From contig DATJUB010000020.1 of assembly GCA_035502775.1 (NCBI GenBank), forward strand, positions 1-9,234: a DNA stretch of 9,234 nucleotides, written 5' to 3'. Origin of the DNA: 67-14 sp035502775. GTDB lineage: Bacteria > Actinomycetota > Thermoleophilia > Solirubrobacterales > 70-9. Below are positions 5,722 to 9,234 of the stretch, piece after piece. A model generated the notes under the pieces. That model saw nothing but the letters and a program-made list of their open reading frames with translations. It was not told where the DNA came from and searched no databases. Each line of letters opens with the position of its first letter. Positions within the stretch are counted from its first letter, which is position 1. Both the position numbers and the translations under genes were made by a program.

Positions 5722-7125
5722 TTAGGCCAGCGACTCGGCCGTGGGGGCCTTGGTCAGGTTGAGATAGACACGTTCAGCGCCGGGGACCACGCGCACGGCG
5801 ACGCCGGCGTGCAGTTCCTTGGCGGCGAGAGTTGCCGGTGTGTTCAGGGCGCTGCCGGCATCGACGCGGTAGGCCTGCTCCGGCGAGGCTCCGTAGAGAT
5901 TCTCGCTCAGGAAGTAACGCTGGCAGACACCGGTCAGGACACCCTCCAGCTCGCCGAGGCGCTTGCCGCGGCCGTCGATCCTCTTCAGGACGAAGGGCTC
6001 CATGGCGGCTTCGAGATCGGCCCGCAGCGCCATGATGACACGTGCGTGAGCGGCCTCGACGTACTCGGAGTCAGGCTCGGCGAGGGTGCGGAATCCGTAG
6101 ATACGGATGGCGCCCTTGACGTCGTGGATGACCTGGACGCCGGCCTCGTTGAGCGCGTTGCGCTCCTCGTCGGTGTAGACCACCGAGAGGCTCACGCCTT
6201 CGAGATCACCGTAGCCGGAACCGGCGGCGTACTGGCCGGGGCCGGCGACGCGATCGGTGTGGGCGAGACGTCCGGCGACGTAGGGCGATCCCGGGAGGAG
6301 AGCTCCGTTGTCGGAGACCCGCGGGGCGATCATGGCGCCATGCCTGCCCAGGCCGTCGGCGGTCAGCGCCTCGGCCGCGGCGATGATCGTCGCCGGAGTG
6401 TCGCTCGGATCGGCATCAAGCAGACCGAAACGGTTGTGGGTCGAGGCGTGGAGCAGGATCTCGTCGTGGACCGCGGCGGCGGTGACGCCGGGAATCGCGA
6501 CCTGACCCGGACCGAGATCCCTCTCGAACAGGTCGAGAGCGGACTTCCACTGGGTGGCCGTGATGCTCGCGCGATCATCGGTGCCAGTGGCCAGAGTCAC
6601 GGTGGCCGAGGTGGCCGAACCGCCTCCGCCATCAGTGATGCGAACCCAGCGCGAAGTCTGTGACCACGCGGTGATGCCGGGCTTGCCGACCTGGGGGCCG
6701 GAATTCTCGACGTCCTTGCCGTCGAGCTTGACGACGGCGGTGATGTTGCCGCCGGAGACGGTGAAGGCGACGGTGATCGCGTTGCCCCAGGCACCGGGAT
6801 CGACCGCCTTGACCGTCAGGGCATCACCCGTGGAGCCGTCCGACAGGTCGCCGGTCGCCTTCACGGCAGCCGGACCGACCGCCCGGGTGAGGTGGAAGAG
6901 AGAACCACCCTTGGCGAAGAACGCGGTGGCCGCGGCCTCCAGGGACGAGTAGTTGGTCGCCGCGCCGAAGTCCCGGCGAAGCTGTCGGACCGAACGGACG
7001 GCGACCGGCCGGTCGACCGGGCCCCTTTCGGTCAGGGCCGCGAAGAACGCGACTCCCGTGTCGTTTGCCGCGGATCGCGGCGGAAGCTCATCGATGAGCG
7101 TTGTTTCATTTCCCGGCAGCGGCAT
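5722..7125 (-). CDS. Contractile tail sheath protein
   Basis: The 467-residue product forms the contractile sheath that drives the tube through the target envelope. The N-terminus (10-54) has GVAFFAALTERGPVDRP and a following RRDFG, the usual first-domain pattern of phage sheath proteins. DPGAWGNAITVAF (109-121) is the conserved sheath motif, followed by a variable beta-rich outer domain (about 120-190). The C-terminal half has LNEAGVQVIHDVKGAIRIYG (325-344) leading into FRTLA, a long helix (354-381) and the terminal beta strand AERVYLNLTKAP (450-461) used in subunit interlocking. It is one unsplit protein, unlike the TssB/TssC pair of type VI secretion. The length is in the usual phage and tailocin range. 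The ATG at 7125 is chosen for the GGAGG six bases upstream; the gene overlaps the preceding one by 20 bases. Confidence 0.96.
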   Translation of the reverse strand: MPLPGNETTLIDELPPRSAANDTGVAFFAALTERGPVDRPVAVRSVRQLRRDFGAATNYSSLEAAATAFFAKGGSLFHLTRAVGPAAVKATGDLSDGSTGDALTVKAVDPGAWGNAITVAFTVSGGNITAVVKLDGKDVENSGPQVGKPGITAWSQTSRWVRITDGGGGSATSATVTLATGTDDRASITATQWKSALDLFERDLGPGQVAIPGVTAAAVHDEILLHASTHNRFGLLDADPSDTPATIIAAAEALTADGLGRHGAMIAPRVSDNGALLPGSPYVAGRLAHTDRVAGPGQYAAGSGYGDLEGVSLSVVYTDEERNALNEAGVQVIHDVKGAIRIYGFRTLAEPDSEYVEAAHARVIMALRADLEAAMEPFVLKRIDGRGKRLGELEGVLTGVCQRYFLSENLYGASPEQAYRVDAGSALNTPATLAAKELHAGVAVRVVPGAERVYLNLTKAPTAESLA

Positions 7126-7495
7126 CGCGTGCCTCCTTTTCGTCGGTGGTCGCCGACCCTTCGGCCGGGTTGTTGGTCAAAATCTGTGTCGGCGTGGAAC
7201 CGCCGGCATGCTTGGCGGCCGTCCGGGCCGCACGGATCGCGTCGACTACCTCGCCGACGTTCTTCAGGGACTCGGGGCTCTCGATGCCGAGGTTCTCGGC
7301 AATTTCGTTCGCCTTCGCCCGCCTGATGTTCTTGAGGTCGTTCTCGACCTTTTGAACCTCGACGGCCAGTCCGCCGGCGATCAGGCGCGTGGCCTCTTCG
7401 GCCGGCAGGAGTACTTCCTCTGTGGGGGCGACGGGCTGACCCGCGTCCGTTGAGATTGGATGGGGCGCGATCACTCGCACCTCGAGTTTGCTCAT
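7106..7495 (-). CDS. Small helical tail protein of unknown function upstream of the sheath
   Basis: The 129-residue protein has no family I can name with certainty. Residues 4-50 look like a small beta/helix module in which LLPAEEATRLIAGGLAVEV (29-47) resembles short head-tail or tail accessory proteins of actinobacterial phages. Residues 48-95 are charged helix, possibly coiled coil, and 96-129 are a low-complexity, probably disordered tail rich in Ala, Thr, Asn and Lys. The ATG at 7495-7493 overlaps the stop of the preceding gene as ATGA and has GGAGG four bases before it (7504-7500). A longer in-frame start at 7546 lacks a comparable site and is not favoured. Its 3' end overlaps the sheath start by 20 bases. 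The position suggests a tail accessory, connector or sheath-related role. Confidence 0.75.
   Translation of the reverse strand: MSKLEVRVIAPHPISTDAGQPVAPTEEVLLPAEEATRLIAGGLAVEVQKVENDLKNIRRAKANEIAENLGIESPESLKNVGEVVDAIRAARTAAKHAGGSTPTQILTNNPAEGSATTDEKEARDAAAGK
7132..7136 (-). promoter_or_regulatory. Ribosome binding site of the sheath gene inside the preceding gene
   Basis: AAAAGGAGG (7140-7132) stands six bases before the sheath ATG at 7125. It lies within the last codons of the 129-residue gene and fixes the sheath start despite the 20-base overlap. Confidence 0.8.
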
Positions 7496-8169
7496 GTGTC
7501 CTCCAGGGGATCTACGGTCAGATGGGTTGTTTCGACGATCGGCCACTCTTCGGGCGGGTCATAGGGGTTGGGGGGCGGCGCGGTGGCCGGGGCCGGGCCG
7601 GCCTGGTCGTTGACGGCGACCGGAATGAGGCATTCGAATCCGACCCGTGCCGAAGCCACGCCCAGGGCCTGTTCGTCGGGAATCCCGACGTAGCTTTCGC
7701 CGATCCAGCGGAGCCGCCCGTCGACCCCGGGCAGCGGCTGGCGCTGCAGCAGGCAGGCCCGGATCGCGGCGGCGTACAGATCGGCCTGTTCCTGAATCTC
7801 ACCGGGATCCTCACCGGCGACCACCACCCCGACGGTCAGGCCCCAGGGCGCCCGCCAGCGTCCCTCCCCGTCGCTCTCGGGTTCACCGTAGAGGCCGGGG
7901 TTCATCTGGCCTGTGGTCAAGAGGCCGGGACTGACCTGGCTGGGGTTCACCAGTCCGGGGCTCACGATCAGGATCGCGGGGGTCGGCTCGTCCGTCCATT
8001 GGGAGAACGAGGTCCGGCTCGTGAAGCTCGCCGGAAGGGGCAGGGCCTCCGGCACGAGTTCGTTTTGCCGCTCGATCTCGGCGATGTACGCCGGCAGCCA
8101 TTCCTCCAGCACCGAACGCGCCGCTTCCGCGATCTGCGTTCGCGTGATGATCAGATCGAAGATGCTCAT
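7492..8169 (-). CDS. Tail terminator-like protein with decapeptide repeat
   Basis: The 225-residue product lies two genes before the sheath, where contractile phages encode the tail terminator or completion protein that caps the tube end. Residues 1-35 form a helix. About 107-187 look like the alpha/beta core of such proteins: WGLTVGVVVAGED, then the helix EQADLYAAAIRACLLQ, then a strand pattern near GESYVGIPDE, ending in ARVGFECLIPVAVND. Residues 71-93 contain three PGL units at 10-residue spacing (PGLVNPSQVS, PGLLTTGQMN, PGLYG), which I infer to be a surface loop. The C-terminus (190-210) is Ala/Pro-rich. MSIF at 8169 is chosen over an ATG eight codons upstream because AGGAAGG lies nine bases before it. 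The terminator call comes from context and general pattern, without a diagnostic motif. Confidence 0.6.
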   Translation of the reverse strand: MSIFDLIITRTQIAEAARSVLEEWLPAYIAEIERQNELVPEALPLPASFTSRTSFSQWTDEPTPAILIVSPGLVNPSQVSPGLLTTGQMNPGLYGEPESDGEGRWRAPWGLTVGVVVAGEDPGEIQEQADLYAAAIRACLLQRQPLPGVDGRLRWIGESYVGIPDEQALGVASARVGFECLIPVAVNDQAGPAPATAPPPNPYDPPEEWPIVETTHLTVDPLEDT

Positions 8170-8178
8170 TGAGTCACG

Positions 8179-8185
8179 CCTTCCT
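8179..8185 (-). promoter_or_regulatory. Ribosome binding site that decides the start of the terminator-like gene
   Basis: AGGAAGG on the minus strand lies nine bases before the ATG at 8169-8167. It falls downstream of the alternative ATG at 8193, so the shorter 225-residue form is favoured. The 66-base gap up to the fibre-like gene holds this site and otherwise only GC-rich sequence. Confidence 0.7.
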
Positions 8186-8235
8186 GTATCCACCGGCCGA
8201 CTGGCTCGGTTGCCGCCGGGGCGGCCGTTGAATCG

Positions 8236-8829
8236 TCAATCGCCGATGGCCATCACGCTGAGCGTGGCGGAGGTCTCGGGCCCGGTGTTCTCGACCAGGA
8301 CCTTGACGCTGGCGTTCAGCTTCGTCGTGAACCGCACGATCCGCAGACCGACGGCCGTGGTCGCCGTGTTGAGGAGACTGGCGACCACCGTGTAGCTGGT
8401 GTTGGGGAAAGGGGTGTCCCAGGTCACCGAGTGCTCGACCGGAGAACCTCCCGAGGGCTGGTTGATGATCAGGATCCGCTTGGTCTGGATGAACGTCTTC
8501 GGGATGTGTCGGCGGATCACGGCCCCGTCGGCGGTCTTTGCGCTGGTCACCGCCGAGTCCTTGATCTCCGGGGTGTCGACCTTGGCCGTACCGATCTTCA
8601 GAGCGCCCGAGCTGCTGATGCTCGCGTCTCCCGTGATCGCCTGAGCGATGATCACTCCGGACGCGTTGGCGATGAGCAGCTGACCGGCAACGGCTCCCGT
8701 GATCTGGCTGGGCGCGATCGCGTCGAGCTCGGAATCGATCTTGTCCGCCATCGCCTTCAGATGGGTTGGAATCGTCGCCGGATCGGACCCGGCCGGCGTC
8801 GGAATACCGTGACTCGCGGAAAGCGGCAT
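8236..8829 (-). CDS. Fibre-like or surface-decorating protein, copy 2
   Basis: The 197-residue protein looks modular. Residues 1-40 (SHGIPTPAGSDPATIPTHLK, then a helix) resemble the attachment ends of small fibre proteins in actinobacterial phages. Residues 43-105 form a repetitive, Ala/Ser/Gly/Asp-rich shaft with ITGDASISSSGALKIG and VDTPEIKDSAVTSAKTADGAV, a low-complexity style common in trimeric fibres. Residues 110-197 form a beta-rich C-terminal head, a candidate receptor-binding domain. It is paralogous to the gene immediately upstream (8829-9234) in the shaft, while the heads differ. The ATG overlaps the upstream stop as TGATG and has only a weak binding site, suggesting coupled translation. 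Fibre genes usually lie after the baseplate genes; this one comes before the sheath, so head-decoration or neck-whisker protein is an alternative. Confidence 0.6.
   Translation of the reverse strand: MPLSASHGIPTPAGSDPATIPTHLKAMADKIDSELDAIAPSQITGAVAGQLLIANASGVIIAQAITGDASISSSGALKIGTAKVDTPEIKDSAVTSAKTADGAVIRRHIPKTFIQTKRILIINQPSGGSPVEHSVTWDTPFPNTSYTVVASLLNTATTAVGLRIVRFTTKLNASVKVLVENTGPETSATLSVMAIGD
8557..8638. repeat. Diverged direct repeat in fibre-like genes, copy A (copy B at 9153-9234)
   Basis: Aligned at a constant offset of 596, the two 82-base stretches match at 65 positions by hand count (about 79%). They encode the shared shaft ending in VDTPEIKD. The repeat reaches the window edge on the right and may extend further. 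This is old gene duplication within the operon, not a mobile repeat. Confidence 0.85.
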
Positions 8830-9234
8830 CAGGTCAGGCCCAGGACGAGAACGGACAGGGAGAAGTTCGAGATGGTCGAGCCGCTGACGTTCTTGAACCA
8901 GACGGTGATCTGCTCGCCGGGATCCTGTCCGATCAGATTGCCTTTCGTGTAGGTGACGACAAGCGGCAGCGAGGCCTGCGGAGTCACGGACGCGATGTAG
9001 TTCGTGTGGCCGATGCTGTGCCCGACGATCACCGCGCTGTACGTGCCATCGGTGAAGGAACCGGGAACGGCGACGGTCTTGGGCTGGAACCAGGGGGCCA
9101 TTTTCCCCCTGGTGACCGAACCATCGCCGAGCTTCGCGGTACTGACCGCCCGGTCCTTGATCTCCGGGGTATCGACCGCCGACCCGGCGATCTGGAGATC
9201 ACCCGAGCTGCTGATCGTCGCGTCACCCATGATC
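8829..9234 (-). CDS. Fibre-like or surface-decorating protein, copy 1 (N-terminus outside window)
   Basis: The frame is open to the right edge. The first visible ATG (9230) is internal, because the codon before it (Ile) and the following GDATISSSG align with ITGDASISSSG at residues 65-75 of the neighbouring paralogue. About 65 N-terminal residues are therefore probably missing. The visible 134 codons give a shaft (GDATISSSGDLQIAGSAVDT, then PEIKDRAVSTAKLGDGSV) and a beta-rich head of about 90 residues. The head has HSIGHTNYIASV, EQITVWFKNVSGS and a C-terminal LSVLVLGLT. The shaft is shared with the downstream paralogue, while the head has diverged. The heads could bind different receptors or form one heteromeric structure. 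The stop overlaps the next ATG as TGATG. Confidence 0.65.
   Translation of the reverse strand, partial: IMGDATISSSGDLQIAGSAVDTPEIKDRAVSTAKLGDGSVTRGKMAPWFQPKTVAVPGSFTDGTYSAVIVGHSIGHTNYIASVTPQASLPLVVTYTKGNLIGQDPGEQITVWFKNVSGSTISNFSLSVLVLGLT
9153..9234. repeat. Diverged direct repeat in fibre-like genes, copy B (copy A at 8557-8638)
   Basis: This is the counterpart of 8557-8638 at offset 596, with about 79% identity by hand count. The best preserved block is a 25-base stretch starting GTCCTTGATCTCCGGGGT with one mismatch (9153-9177). Confidence 0.85.

Noticed and set aside
5281..7125. Type VI secretion sheath and Hcp tube
   Set aside because: The sheath is a single protein, not a TssB/TssC pair. 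The tube lacks Hcp features, and a tape measure and chaperone follow, which type VI systems do not have.
8194..8227. GC-rich inverted repeat (CGGCCG at both ends, plus GCCGCC/GGCGGC) between the fibre-like and terminator-like genes
   Set aside because: The inner stem has a loop too short to be stable, the outer stem is only six pairs with a loop of over 20 bases, and no T-run follows. It does not support a terminator.

Overview
The window is a stretch of a contractile-tail (myovirus-type) structural operon. It comes from a high-GC genome; hand-counted 60-base blocks are mostly near 65% GC. The host is probably an actinobacterium: codon choice favours GAC/GCC/ACC, and the hub protein carries a muramidase-like domain of a type common in that phylum. 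No capsid, terminase, integrase, AAA+ ATPase or host housekeeping gene is present. The sequence alone therefore does not decide between a free phage, a prophage, a headless tailocin or another contractile injection system.

Every supported gene is on the minus strand, so gene order reads from high to low coordinates. First come two paralogous fibre-like genes (8829-9234, open at the window edge, and 8236-8829). Next are a tail-terminator-like protein (7492-8169), a small helical protein (7106-7495), the tail sheath (5722-7125), the tail tube (5281-5712), and a tail assembly chaperone (4835-5278) followed by a start-less -1 frame extension (4617-4847). The tape measure (2724-4616), a LysM baseplate protein (1993-2727) and a large baseplate hub (149-1993) come after that. 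Last is the first 40 codons of a second hub-like gene (1-122), cut by the window edge. The genes are almost all joined by TGATG/ATGA overlaps, short overlaps or gaps of a few bases, which indicates one polycistronic unit with translational coupling. No promoter or convincing terminator was seen, and no stretch over 100 bases lacks a gene.

The genes fit one machine. The tube polymerises inside the sheath to a length set by the tape measure, the chaperone and its frameshift form load the tape measure, and the terminator-like protein caps the tube. The LysM and hub proteins form the puncturing end, and the fibre-like proteins may bind the target surface.

The most notable features are as follows. 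The hub seems to combine a tail-hub scaffold with two cell-wall hydrolase domains, an internal muramidase-like one and a C-terminal M15-like peptidase. Its first ~110 codons have visibly different base and codon use. Its first 127 bases (including a few upstream) recur exactly at the left edge of the window, where a second gene seems to begin behind its own ribosome binding site; this is either a tandem paralogue or an assembly loop. The fibre-like genes sit upstream of the sheath rather than at the usual distal end of the operon.
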